Source: JAVBKE01 sp031554215 (GTDB lineage: Bacteria > Bacillota > Bacilli > JARBTR01). From it: 8,367 nucleotides of DNA. Where the stretch lies: the NCBI GenBank assembly GCA_031554215.1, contig JAVBKF010000022.1, positions 1 to 8,367 of the forward strand, given 5' to 3'. This document shows positions 1 to 6,250 of the stretch, in pieces. Position 1 is the first letter of the stretch. Each line of letters starts with the position of its first letter. The notes under the pieces are model-generated. The model ran no database searches. It saw only the letters and a program-made list of their open reading frames with translations, and was not told the origin of the DNA. Made by a program: the position numbers and the translations under genes.

Positions 1-2
1 AA

Positions 3-86
3 GAAGTGGACAAAATGATTAAATCACTTGTTAAAGAAGGGCGTGTCAATTCTCCAAAACGCTGCTTCTATGGCATTGTAGAATAA
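3..86 (+). CDS. 3' end of an unidentified gene (27 codons visible)
   Basis: An open frame enters from the left edge and stops at TAA (84-86). The visible tail begins EVDKMIKSLVKEGR and ends CFYGIVE. The charged amphipathic stretch followed by a short beta-like end would suit the last helix and wing of a winged-helix DNA-binding domain, but that is only an impression and I do not recognise the family. The other two forward frames close within the first 25 bases. A strong terminator 10 bases downstream supports this being a true gene end. The gene points toward the lut operon and converges with it, so no shared transcription is expected. Confidence 0.6.
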   Translation, partial: EVDKMIKSLVKEGRVNSPKRCFYGIVE

Positions 87-96
87 TCTTTCATAC

Positions 97-148
97 AAAA
101 ACAGCTATGCATATGCCCACTTCAATGGTCATGTACATAGCTGTTTTT
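97..148 (+). terminator. Rho-independent terminator of the left-edge gene
   Basis: A 13-base perfect stem pairs AAAAACAGCTATG (97-109) with CATAGCTGTTTTT (136-148). After one mismatch, 111-115 can pair with 130-134, with one GU pair. The right arm ends in five T and the left arm begins with five A, so it could also stop leftward transcription. Confidence 0.85.
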
Positions 149-392
149 ATTTATACACACTTACTTCAAGAGATATTTAATCACCGCTAATAGGTATTTC
201 GTGTTTGTTCGTCATTGTGCACGGAATAATCACAGTAACGTAAGCTTACTCGCAAACTTCAAAACCCTAAACCACAGCCAAGCGTCACTGCACTAGTACT
301 GCCTCCTGCCGGATGGTGAACAATACGAGTGCCAATTCTTCCTAGCCCAGTCATCATTCTGCATTCATCATGCCGTGGCGTGAATGTTGCAC
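149..392. other. Intergenic spacer, no confident gene
   Basis: No recognised gene lies between the two terminators. Visible features are a 10-base palindrome GTAAGCTTAC (240-249), a CATTCA/TGAATG inverted repeat (362-367 with 381-386) and a minus-strand 32-codon ORF (259-357) without a ribosome binding site. By eye, the part from about 270 to 390 is richer in GC than its surroundings. No promoter or transposon end is evident. Confidence 0.5.
259..357 (-). other. Small ORF of 32 codons, coding status doubtful
   Basis: From a double ATG at 357 and 354 the frame reads MMTGLGRIGTR, continues with a Gly/Ser/Thr-rich part and stops at TGA (261-259). The frame stays open upstream into the lutC terminator, and I see no Shine-Dalgarno sequence before the ATG pair. 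It lies just beyond the terminator, so lut read-through would be the most obvious source of transcript. The glycine-rich composition is unlike random AT-rich spacer, but the ORF is short enough to be chance, or part of an intergenic repeat. Confidence 0.15.
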
Positions 393-420
393 AAAAAAAG
401 CCCCAAACCTGAGGCCCTTT
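393..420 (-). terminator. Terminator of the lutABC operon
   Basis: Read on the minus strand, AAAGGGCCTC (420-411) pairs with GGGGC plus five T (404-395) around a six-base loop AGGTTT, using a few GU pairs. A run of seven T (399-393) follows the GGGGC arm. It begins 29 bases past the lutC stop codon, as expected for the end of the operon. Confidence 0.85.
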
Positions 421-448
421 GTCTCTTTAATACTGAGAGTAGCACAAT

Positions 449-1144
449 TTACATATCATCGACAACAATATACGATGAACGTAGTGGTCCATGAACGCCA
501 ATTACTTTACTCAGTTCAATATCCGCTGAGTTACTTGGTCCACAAATGAAATTGATGCAAGAAGACAATACTTCTCCTGCCTCAACTTTCTCGTGAATCA
601 TCGTTGTTGCTTGTGTCATTCTTGGTACAATCGTGCTTTTCGGAATAATCGCAATGTAGTTCTCTGGTAAGAAACTGAACACGCGTCCACGATCTGGTGT
701 GTGGAAATGCGTAATTGTTGCCGTTTCTGCCATCGAAATTTCACTAAAAGCAACTGCATACTTCGCTGTATTAGCGACTTTTGTATTTTCATCGCCCTTA
801 TTGCGATCCCATACGTAAGCATCCTTTAACACATCAGAAAGCCCAAGCGCTGCATAACGCTCGTCGTTCCAAATAATTGTCGATCCGGCACCATGAAGTT
901 GAAGCATATCAGCTAGAACAGCTGGCAATCCCTTTGTATCAGTGATCGTTGTTTTTGTTAAGTTTTGTTCGGCTTGTACTTTGAACTCTGCCATTAATTC
1001 ATCTTGAGAACAGTTTTCTAGCACCCTCATTTGCGGATCGTTTTTGTACGTTGGACGCGTCACCGATGTTGGCATTTCACGTCCAAGGCTTTTAGAAACA
1101 TTCTTTAAAAAGCTAGTGCGATTCAAAATATTTGACTCCCTCAT
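449..1144 (-). CDS. lutC: Lactate utilization protein C (LUD domain)
   Basis: Third protein of the LutABC system, which oxidises L-lactate to pyruvate in the cytoplasm. LutC has no known catalytic cysteines and its exact role in the complex is unclear. The 231-residue protein is close to the roughly 240 residues usual in Bacillus. The start MRESNILNRTSFL with LGR at 20-22 matches the family N-terminus. The LUD core shows FLPENYIAIIPKSTIVPRM (158-176), and the C-terminal signature GPSNSADIE (202-210) is followed by GVHGP (216-220). Its ATG overlaps the lutB TGA by four bases (ATGA, 1144-1141), and GGAGG about 10 bases upstream, inside lutB, supplies the ribosome site. Translation is therefore probably coupled to lutB. 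Confidence 0.95.
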   Translation of the reverse strand: MRESNILNRTSFLKNVSKSLGREMPTSVTRPTYKNDPQMRVLENCSQDELMAEFKVQAEQNLTKTTITDTKGLPAVLADMLQLHGAGSTIIWNDERYAALGLSDVLKDAYVWDRNKGDENTKVANTAKYAVAFSEISMAETATITHFHTPDRGRVFSFLPENYIAIIPKSTIVPRMTQATTMIHEKVEAGEVLSSCINFICGPSNSADIELSKVIGVHGPLRSSYIVVDDM

Positions 1145-2568
1145 TTAGTTTTCGCCTCCTCACGCTTTTCAAACCAATCGCGGAATCTCTCTTTTTCAAA
1201 TGTTGGTAGGTCACGTTTATCTGTCCAATTGCTGAGGATACTAAAACCCTTACTAATTTTCCCATTTCTCACGAGTGGCTTTGATAGTAAAGGCAACATA
1301 TTTGTGCTCATCCGGTAAAACCATGGATATTTAGCCCAGATCGTAAACCCTTTCATGATGCCTTTCTCGATGATTGGCGAGATTTTTTCTTCATCACAAA
1401 TAATTTCACGGTGTTTGTGAATTAATGAGTGTAGCTGAATTCCAGCTGGACAAATTTCAGTACATGCCCCGCACAGTGAACAAGCATACGGCAGGTCTTT
1501 GAAATCTTCATATCCACCCAATAGTGGTGTCAGTACGCAGCCCACAGGTCCTGAGTAAATCGCACCGTAGGAATGTCCACCAATCTTGCGATAGACTGGG
1601 CAGATGTTCAGACAACCTGCACAGCGAATGCATTGTAAAATAGACTTGAACTCACTTCCAAGAATCTTTGAACGACCATTGTCAATGATGACAACATGGA
1701 AATCATCCGGACCATCCGTTGAACCTTCTTCAGTGACTCCTGTTAAAAATGTGATATAACTCGTTAGTTTTGCACCAACAGCACTACGGCATAGAAGGCT
1801 GATCAGAATATCAGACTCTTCAAATGTCGGCACAATCCGTTCCATTCCCATGACAACAATTTGTGTTTTAGGACAAGACATAACAAGGTCAGCATTTCCT
1901 TCATTCGTGACAAGCGAAATACTACCTGATTCGGCAACTGCAAAGTTACAGCCAGCAATCCCAATATCAGCTGTCAGATACTCATCGCGCAATTGCTCAC
2001 GAGCAAACTGCGCCAGTTCTTCTGGTGCCTCAGATTTGTCGTAACCAAGTTTATCACGAAATACGTCACGCACTTTTTCTTTTGTTTTGTGTAGTGATGG
2101 TACAACCATATGTGAAGGCGGGTCGCAATCATCTGTTTGGAGAATAAATTCAGCAAGGTCAGTTTCAACAACTTTGACCCCAATATCTTCAAGCGCGTGG
2201 TTAAGACCAATCTCCTCAGTCACCATTGATTTTGCCTTTACCACTTTTTTGGCATCTTTCTCTTTTGCGATCTTCTGAATATAAGTATTTGCTTCCTCAG
2301 GTGTAGACGCAAAAAATACTTTACCACCTTGTTTAACAACATTCAGAGAGAACTGATTCAAATAGTAGTCTAAGTTCTCCAGCGTATGCTGACGAATCTC
2401 TTCCGAGAGACCGCGCCACTCTTCAAAGTGACCAAGTTCAGCGTATACCCGCTTACGATTGCCATTAATATGATTTTGTGCTCTGATCATAGCAATTTGC
2501 ATATAATCATCTTCCAGATTCTTTTCTAAGCGTTTATGGAATTTGTCGTTTGAAATTTTTAAAGACAT
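1141..2568 (-). CDS. lutB: Lactate utilization iron-sulfur protein B
   Basis: Electron-transfer subunit of the LutABC L-lactate oxidation system, cytoplasmic. The 475 residues match the family length of about 476. The N-terminal two thirds form a LUD domain, including the stretches ADIGIAGCNFAVAESGSISL (200-219) and TNEGNADLV (221-229). Two complete 4Fe-4S motifs follow: C313-x2-C316-x2-C319-x3-C323-P and C363-x2-C366-x2-C369-x3-C373-P, with GPVGCVLTPLLGG between them. A C-terminal tail of about 100 residues follows. A strong AGGAGGA lies about six bases before the ATG. It is the second gene of the operon, 157 bases after lutA and overlapping lutC by four. No broken motif or frameshift is seen. 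Confidence 0.96.
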   Translation of the reverse strand: MSLKISNDKFHKRLEKNLEDDYMQIAMIRAQNHINGNRKRVYAELGHFEEWRGLSEEIRQHTLENLDYYLNQFSLNVVKQGGKVFFASTPEEANTYIQKIAKEKDAKKVVKAKSMVTEEIGLNHALEDIGVKVVETDLAEFILQTDDCDPPSHMVVPSLHKTKEKVRDVFRDKLGYDKSEAPEELAQFAREQLRDEYLTADIGIAGCNFAVAESGSISLVTNEGNADLVMSCPKTQIVVMGMERIVPTFEESDILISLLCRSAVGAKLTSYITFLTGVTEEGSTDGPDDFHVVIIDNGRSKILGSEFKSILQCIRCAGCLNICPVYRKIGGHSYGAIYSGPVGCVLTPLLGGYEDFKDLPYACSLCGACTEICPAGIQLHSLIHKHREIICDEEKISPIIEKGIMKGFTIWAKYPWFYRMSTNMLPLLSKPLVRNGKISKGFSILSNWTDKRDLPTFEKERFRDWFEKREEAKTK

Positions 2569-2725
2569 TGGCTATCCTCCTTTATTTCTAGTTACCTCTA
2601 AACGAGCAACGGTTTGATATGATGTTTTGAAACAGGATGATTAACTGATCCTTATCGCTGATGAAAACACTGCAATAGATTGATCACAGTCACTTGACCG
2701 GACAACGATATTGTCATTTCATCAT
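2569..2725 (-). other. Long lutA-lutB intercistronic gap
   Basis: This 157-base space is long for genes of one complex. A GACAA/TTGTC stem with a five-base loop (2701-2715) sits just after the lutA stop but has no T-run, so it is more likely a processing or stability element than a terminator. I find no convincing -35/-10 pair for lutB, and no ORF. The lutB ribosome site (2575-2581) is at the far end. Confidence 0.4.
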
Positions 2726-3439
2726 TTACAGATTGAGTACTTCGGCAATATGCATCACCTTGATATTCGATCCTTTACGGCTGAGCATACCACCAATGTT
2801 CATGAGGCATGGAAAATCAGAACCTATCAGATAATCTGGCTCCACAGAAAGAATATTGTCTACTTTCTCCTCTAACATCTCTGTTGAAATATCACTCATT
2901 TTCACAGAAAAAGTCCCCCCGAACCCACAACATTGCTCTGAAAATGGTAATTCAACTAGTTCTAAATCTTGTACATTTGATAGAAGCGTAAACGGTGCTT
3001 CTTTAACACCTAATAAGCGTGTCATATGACATGATGTATGGTATGTTGCCTTACCTTGTAACTTCACGCCTAAATCTTCTACTTTCAACACATCAACAAT
3101 AAACTGTGTCAGTTCGTAAGACTTGTCAGCAAGCTTCTGTGCACGTTCCTGCCATTCTGGTTCATCTTGAAAATAGTGCGGATACTCTTTAAACATAGTA
3201 ATACATGAACCTGATGGTGAAACAACACATTCAGCATCTTCAAACACTTCGATCATGTGTCTAAATGCTTTCTTCGCCTCTTTCACGTAGCCGCTGTTGA
3301 ATGTCGGTTGACCGCAACAAGTTTGCTCTTTAGGATAAACTATTTCACAGCCTAGTTTTTCCAAGACTTCAACAGTGGCGATACTCACACGTGCTGCCAT
3401 GAAATCGGATAAGCATGTCGTAAATAATGATACTTTCAT
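2726..3439 (-). CDS. lutA: Lactate utilization protein A (CCG-domain Fe-S oxidoreductase subunit)
   Basis: First protein of the LutABC system, of the same cysteine-rich (CCG) type as the GlcF and heterodisulfide reductase subunits; cytoplasmic. From the chosen start it has 237 residues, beginning MKVSLFTTCLSDF like Bacillus LutA. The first CCG repeat shows CCGQP (41-45) with SPSGSC ending at C79. The second shows HTSCHMTRLLG (C137), CCGFGGTFSVK (170-180) and CLMNIGG (C211). Two adjacent ATG codons occur, at 3442 and 3439. The AAAGGAG just upstream is five bases from the first and eight from the second, and the family starts at the MKVSLF methionine, so 3439 is preferred. It is preceded by a good promoter (3479-3507) and heads the operon. 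Confidence 0.95.
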   Translation of the reverse strand: MKVSLFTTCLSDFMAARVSIATVEVLEKLGCEIVYPKEQTCCGQPTFNSGYVKEAKKAFRHMIEVFEDAECVVSPSGSCITMFKEYPHYFQDEPEWQERAQKLADKSYELTQFIVDVLKVEDLGVKLQGKATYHTSCHMTRLLGVKEAPFTLLSNVQDLELVELPFSEQCCGFGGTFSVKMSDISTEMLEEKVDNILSVEPDYLIGSDFPCLMNIGGMLSRKGSNIKVMHIAEVLNL

Positions 3440-3478
3440 CATATCTGCTCCTTTTCAAATTTTCTTCATTCATATCTA

Positions 3479-3507
3479 ATTTTAAAAGACTTTGACCATA
3501 TTAACAA
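3479..3507 (-). promoter_or_regulatory. Probable sigma-A promoter of lutABC
   Basis: On the minus strand TTGTTA (3507-3502, 4 of 6 consensus bases) is followed after exactly 17 bases by TAAAAT (3484-3479, 5 of 6). The predicted start is near 3472, leaving a leader of about 30 bases before the lutA ATG. The -35 lies within TTGACCATATTAACAA on the plus strand (3492-3507), which has TTG/CAA ends and could carry a regulator, but the dyad is weak. Confidence 0.6.
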
Positions 3508-3765
3508 CCCTATTCTTAAGGATAATCAGGGATATCTTAGTAAAGTACGAGATTCACAGCGAGGCATAGGCAGGCGTTTCCACTAGAAACAGGGTATAGA
3601 GCTGACTGTAGCAGTGGTTAGCATCCTATTTACTTGGAGATATGGTGCATCAAATATTTTATCAAACCTTTTATTTTCAGCACCATCTCAGATAAAAAAG
3701 CTAACATCAGTCATCTAGCTTCTGATTTCTCCGGTTGGACTTTGATGATTGATTCGTCAAATCGG
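3508..3765. other. Divergent intergenic region rich in inverted repeats
   Basis: No gene is visible. Several stems fall between 3539 and 3723: AGTAAA (3539-3544) with TTTACT (3629-3634); GTTTC/GAAAC around CACTA (3576-3590); ACTG/CAGT around TAG (3605-3615); GAGAT-AT-GGTGC (3637-3648) with GCACCATCTC (3680-3689); and AGCTA/TAGCT (3699-3703 with 3716-3720). Near the lutA -35, GGATAATC and GGATATCT form a ten-base-spaced direct repeat (3520-3537). The part from 3545 to 3620 looks more GC-rich than its flanks. It could be a long structured leader, a small RNA or repeat debris; I cannot decide which. Confidence 0.35.
3694..3723 (-). terminator. Weak minus-strand terminator-like hairpin
   Basis: On the minus strand AGAAGCTA (3723-3716) pairs with TAGCTTTT (3703-3696) across a 12-base loop, and the arm runs into six T (3699-3694). 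It could stop antisense transcription leaving the glycosyltransferase side before it reaches the lutA promoter. The stem is AT-rich and the loop large, so strength is doubtful. Confidence 0.3.
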
Positions 3766-3794
3766 TTGCCGAATTATACGACAATCTAGATAAG
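3766..3794 (+). promoter_or_regulatory. Candidate promoter for the glycosyltransferase gene
   Basis: TTGCCG (3766-3771) and GATAAG (3789-3794) are separated by 17 bases; each matches four of six sigma-A consensus positions. A start near 3801 would give a leader of about 117 bases. The surroundings are AT-rich and other -10-like strings exist (TATATT near 3799 and 3818), so the assignment is tentative. Confidence 0.3.
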
Positions 3795-3864
3795 CGGTAT
3801 ATTTCTAATCAAAGCGTATATATTTATCTTAAATCTTCTAGTTTGTTTCGGTGAGGTTAGATGG

Positions 3865-3930
3865 ATGCAAGTAAAAAATGGTTGTGAAGCGCTATTCGTT
3901 TCAAGATGGAGGGTACAATGGAAGATTTAA
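3865..3930 (+). CDS. Possible 21-residue leader peptide overlapping the glycosyltransferase start
   Basis: ATG at 3865 opens MQVKNGCEALFVSRW and closes at TAA (3928-3930), 13 bases inside the next gene in another frame. GAGG (3853-3856) is eight bases upstream, a good ribosome-site distance. A competing ATG at 3861 gives only MDASKKWL before TGA (3885-3887), in the frame of the glycosyltransferase. The ORF spans the GGAGGG site and ATG of the main gene, so ribosomes finishing it could re-initiate there. The residues resemble no family I know, and the ORF may be chance. Confidence 0.25.
   Translation: MQVKNGCEALFVSRWRVQWKI
3908..3913 (+). promoter_or_regulatory. Ribosome binding site deciding the glycosyltransferase start
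   Basis: GGAGGG is followed after four bases by ATG at 3918. The in-frame ATG at 3906 overlaps this site and has no purine-rich motif upstream, so translation most likely begins at 3918. Confidence 0.6.
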
Positions 3931-5447
3931 TTGGCACAGCGGATAAAGCAAAGAATTCTGAAACAGAAACTATACTAGGAAATGACCCTTCTTGGAAACC
4001 AAGAATCATTGCGTTCATACCTGCACATAACGAAGAAAAATCTATACGTGATTGTTTAGAGGGGATCGCTGAACAGGTTTTGCCAGAAAATGTTGAACTA
4101 GATGTGATTGTCATTACAGATAATTGTACTGATCGAACGAAGAAAATGGCGCAGGCAGCAGGCGACGAATTCAACTTACGTTTAACGGTTTTGACAACGA
4201 AGAATAATAAAAAACGTAAGGTTGGTGCTTTAAACACAGGGTGGAAAAGTATCTATGGTGATCCACTTGATTTATATAGCACTGCACTAACCCCAACAGA
4301 AGAAGCCTACAAGCAATCTGTTAAAGCTATACTTGGGATGGATGCAGACAGCAGGCTTGCGCCCAATGCCTTACTTCATTTGTGGGACGGGCTACTGAGT
4401 TCTCGAAATATCGGCGGAGTCATGGCCAAGTATACGATGAGGATGCCTAAGAAGAGAAGGCTTATCCCTAGGGATGATGTCAATTATGAGGAAAAATTGG
4501 CAAGTGGCACCTATGGTGGTCCAATCTCTAGATGGTGGACCCACCAACAGAAGCAGGATATGGCCAGTTGGTTACTGAATCTTCAATACCGCGGTGGGAG
4601 CACGTATGTATTAGGTGGACAAGCTACGCTGTTCAGACCCGAAGCTTTGCAAAGTGTCGTTGATGATAACCACCTTGATGGACCTTGGCAGTTTGAAAGT
4701 GATGTTGAAGATATGCTTTTAACCTGGCAAATACAGAAAAAATGGAAAACGCTTGTAAGCCCAACTGCCCGATGCTTTGTTGATGCGATGAAGTCCTATC
4801 ACACCTTTCGCCAACAACGAAACAAATGGCAATCTGGAACCGTTGAACTGCTGACAAATAACGATATCGGTGTCAAGTCGCGACACATTGGGAAAATATG
4901 GCGAGCCCAAGCGAAGAGCGCTTTGGATCTGATGACTAGGATTTTGTTTTTCTGTCTGCTAGGCGTAGCCATAGCCACCGATCAGTTTCATTGGTCGTGG
5001 ATTTGGATCACACCGATTATCGTCGCTTCAATATTAAATGTTCTGCTTGCCCTAAAAACACCGATGCATCGAAGGGTTGATGTGATAGTAGCCGCTTTAT
5101 TAATTGGTCCAGAGATTTATCTATGGGTTAATCTCATTACTTTCATCAATGTATGGTTAGGAAAATTATCAACCAATCGAATGGATGGTTGGGCAACGCA
5201 GTACAACGCTGAAAATGGACAAACTAAAAGCAAACTTGTAGGTGGAACAATGATTGCCATGCTATTTGCTGTGATTGTAATCTATTTTTGCATTGACTAT
5301 AGGACTTTTCTAACAAGTGAATCAGCTCAAGTAGCAATAGGGTCATACTTACAAACAGGGTGGAGAATATTAACCTACTTAACAGTATTCGCAACTGCCT
5401 ATATGGTGTATCAGATTTGGACATTACGAGGGAATCATACCGCTTAA
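3918..5447 (+). CDS. Membrane-anchored family 2 glycosyltransferase (processive polysaccharide synthase type)
   Basis: Transfers sugar from a nucleotide sugar on the cytoplasmic face of the membrane, probably building a surface or secreted polysaccharide. In the 509-residue protein the GT2 core shows FIPAHNEEKSI (33-43), VITDNCTDRT (65-74), the metal-binding DAD in GMDADS (140-145), GGQATLFRP (233-241), the catalytic ED in ESDVEDM (260-266) and QQRNKW (299-304), equivalent to the QxxRW of processive synthases such as cellulose synthase, PgaC/IcaA and hyaluronan synthase. About four to five membrane helices follow, near 340-357, 361-380, 388-415, 443-460 and 481-501. Unlike those synthases it has no N-terminal helices, starting with some 30 soluble residues. 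It is monocistronic, ending at a terminator. Product sugar is unknown. Confidence 0.88.
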   Translation: MEDLIGTADKAKNSETETILGNDPSWKPRIIAFIPAHNEEKSIRDCLEGIAEQVLPENVELDVIVITDNCTDRTKKMAQAAGDEFNLRLTVLTTKNNKKRKVGALNTGWKSIYGDPLDLYSTALTPTEEAYKQSVKAILGMDADSRLAPNALLHLWDGLLSSRNIGGVMAKYTMRMPKKRRLIPRDDVNYEEKLASGTYGGPISRWWTHQQKQDMASWLLNLQYRGGSTYVLGGQATLFRPEALQSVVDDNHLDGPWQFESDVEDMLLTWQIQKKWKTLVSPTARCFVDAMKSYHTFRQQRNKWQSGTVELLTNNDIGVKSRHIGKIWRAQAKSALDLMTRILFFCLLGVAIATDQFHWSWIWITPIIVASILNVLLALKTPMHRRVDVIVAALLIGPEIYLWVNLITFINVWLGKLSTNRMDGWATQYNAENGQTKSKLVGGTMIAMLFAVIVIYFCIDYRTFLTSESAQVAIGSYLQTGWRILTYLTVFATAYMVYQIWTLRGNHTA

Positions 5448-5514
5448 TCATTACTTGATTTACATTCAGCTCAGCCGGTTAGATTACAAAAAAATGCAAC
5501 GACAAATACGAAAG

Positions 5515-5568
5515 AAAAAAGCTGGGGTTCATCTGGATTCCATCCGGTCAATTCCCCAGCCCTTTTTT
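5515..5568. terminator. Bidirectional terminator between convergent genes
   Basis: GCTGGGG (5521-5527) pairs with CCCCAGC (5554-5560). Six A (5515-5520) precede the left arm and six T (5563-5568) follow the right, so it can act both for the glycosyltransferase (stop at 5447) and for the minus-strand gene ending at 5596. The 26-base loop contains a second stem, CTGGAT/ATCCGG around TCC (5533-5547). Confidence 0.85.
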
Positions 5569-5595
5569 CGTTAATGAATCAACTAACCCCTAAAT

Positions 5596-6165
5596 TTACC
5601 TTAAGTCCTGTTTCCAGCGAATTGTGCTAATCGCTGCCGCGGCGAGTCCACCTGTCGTATCGGCAATTAAATCAATCATTGTGTCGGGATTGCCGCCACC
5701 TTGCGTGGTTGTGCCAATCAGGTGGTCAGCAGAGAATTCATAAATCTCCCAGAAGACGCCGCCAAGTGCAGCGACCGCAAGGACGAACAGGAAGACAAGC
5801 ATACGAGCTATTGCACGTGCCGCTTCAGGGAGAATCATCCGTTCCAGCAAACCAAATGCTGCAAATCCGATCAGTACACCACTAAGCAAGTGCAGAAATA
5901 CATCCCACCACCCAAGACTATAGAAATGGCGAACCGATCCTAGATACAATGCTGAAAATAGAAAAGCATAGTAGGCAAGAACGACAGGGATTTTGAAGCG
6001 AAATGATGATACGCGCTCAATAATAATTGGGATTAGACCAAGGACAATGCCAGCTGCTGTAATTTGATATTCATATTTATTTCCTTCACTGAAATGAAAC
6101 ACTGTTAAAACAGCCATAAAAATGGCAAAACCAATTCCAATGACACTAACCAATTTTCGGTTCAT
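5596..6165 (-). CDS. DUF2238 (YjdF-like) integral membrane protein
   Basis: Function unknown. The 189 residues carry about six hydrophobic segments, near 5-23, 35-50, 58-77, 87-107, 119-138 and 166-182. Polar residues conserved in DUF2238 membrane proteins stand out: WD-x3-H-x3-G (W87, D88, H92, G96), FWEIYEF (W139, E140, E143) and DTMIDLIADTTGG (D161, D165, D169). This acidic/His pattern inside the membrane recalls VanZ-like proteins, a second possibility, but the WE-x2-EF and D-x3-D-x3-D strings fit DUF2238 better. AAAGAGG lies about seven bases before the ATG. GC content looks higher than in the neighbouring genes. The traX-like gene ends 85 bases upstream on the same strand, and a TATAAT box lies between them. 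Confidence 0.7.
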   Translation of the reverse strand: MNRKLVSVIGIGFAIFMAVLTVFHFSEGNKYEYQITAAGIVLGLIPIIIERVSSFRFKIPVVLAYYAFLFSALYLGSVRHFYSLGWWDVFLHLLSGVLIGFAAFGLLERMILPEAARAIARMLVFLFVLAVAALGGVFWEIYEFSADHLIGTTTQGGGNPDTMIDLIADTTGGLAAAAISTIRWKQDLR

Positions 6166-6191
6166 ATTGTTTACCTCTTTTTTCTCGATTA

Positions 6192-6220
6192 ATTATATTT
6201 CAGTTCCTGCCATGGTTTAT
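6192..6220 (-). promoter_or_regulatory. Candidate promoter of the DUF2238 gene
   Basis: A perfect TATAAT lies at 6197-6192 on the minus strand, about 26 bases before the ATG. At 17 bases spacing the -35 would be ATAAAC, a poor match, so the promoter is weak, needs an activator, or is not used. Confidence 0.35.
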
Positions 6221-6250
6221 CGGCAAGTAAATAAGGGGACGCTCTGACGA

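Noticed and set aside
1850..2278. Short plus- and minus-strand ORFs inside lutB.
   Set aside because: They lie fully inside the well-conserved lutB frame and show no start signals or family features.
3492..3520. Plus-strand promoter with TTGACC as -35.
   Set aside because: At 17 bases spacing the -10 is CTTAAG, and the better GATAAT is 23 bases away; the site is better explained by the minus-strand lutA promoter.
3569..3582. Possible CcpA cre site, TGGAAACGCCTGCC on the minus strand upstream of lutA.
   Set aside because: It keeps the TG-AAACG half but deviates at several other positions and lies about 100 bases before the predicted start.
3884..3897. Possible cre site around AAGCGCTAT before the glycosyltransferase.
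   Set aside because: Only the central AAGCGCT matches; the outer TG and CA positions are wrong.
3857..4237. Minus-strand 126-codon ORF overlapping the glycosyltransferase start.
   Set aside because: It is antisense to the conserved GT2 core and resembles nothing known; a shadow frame.
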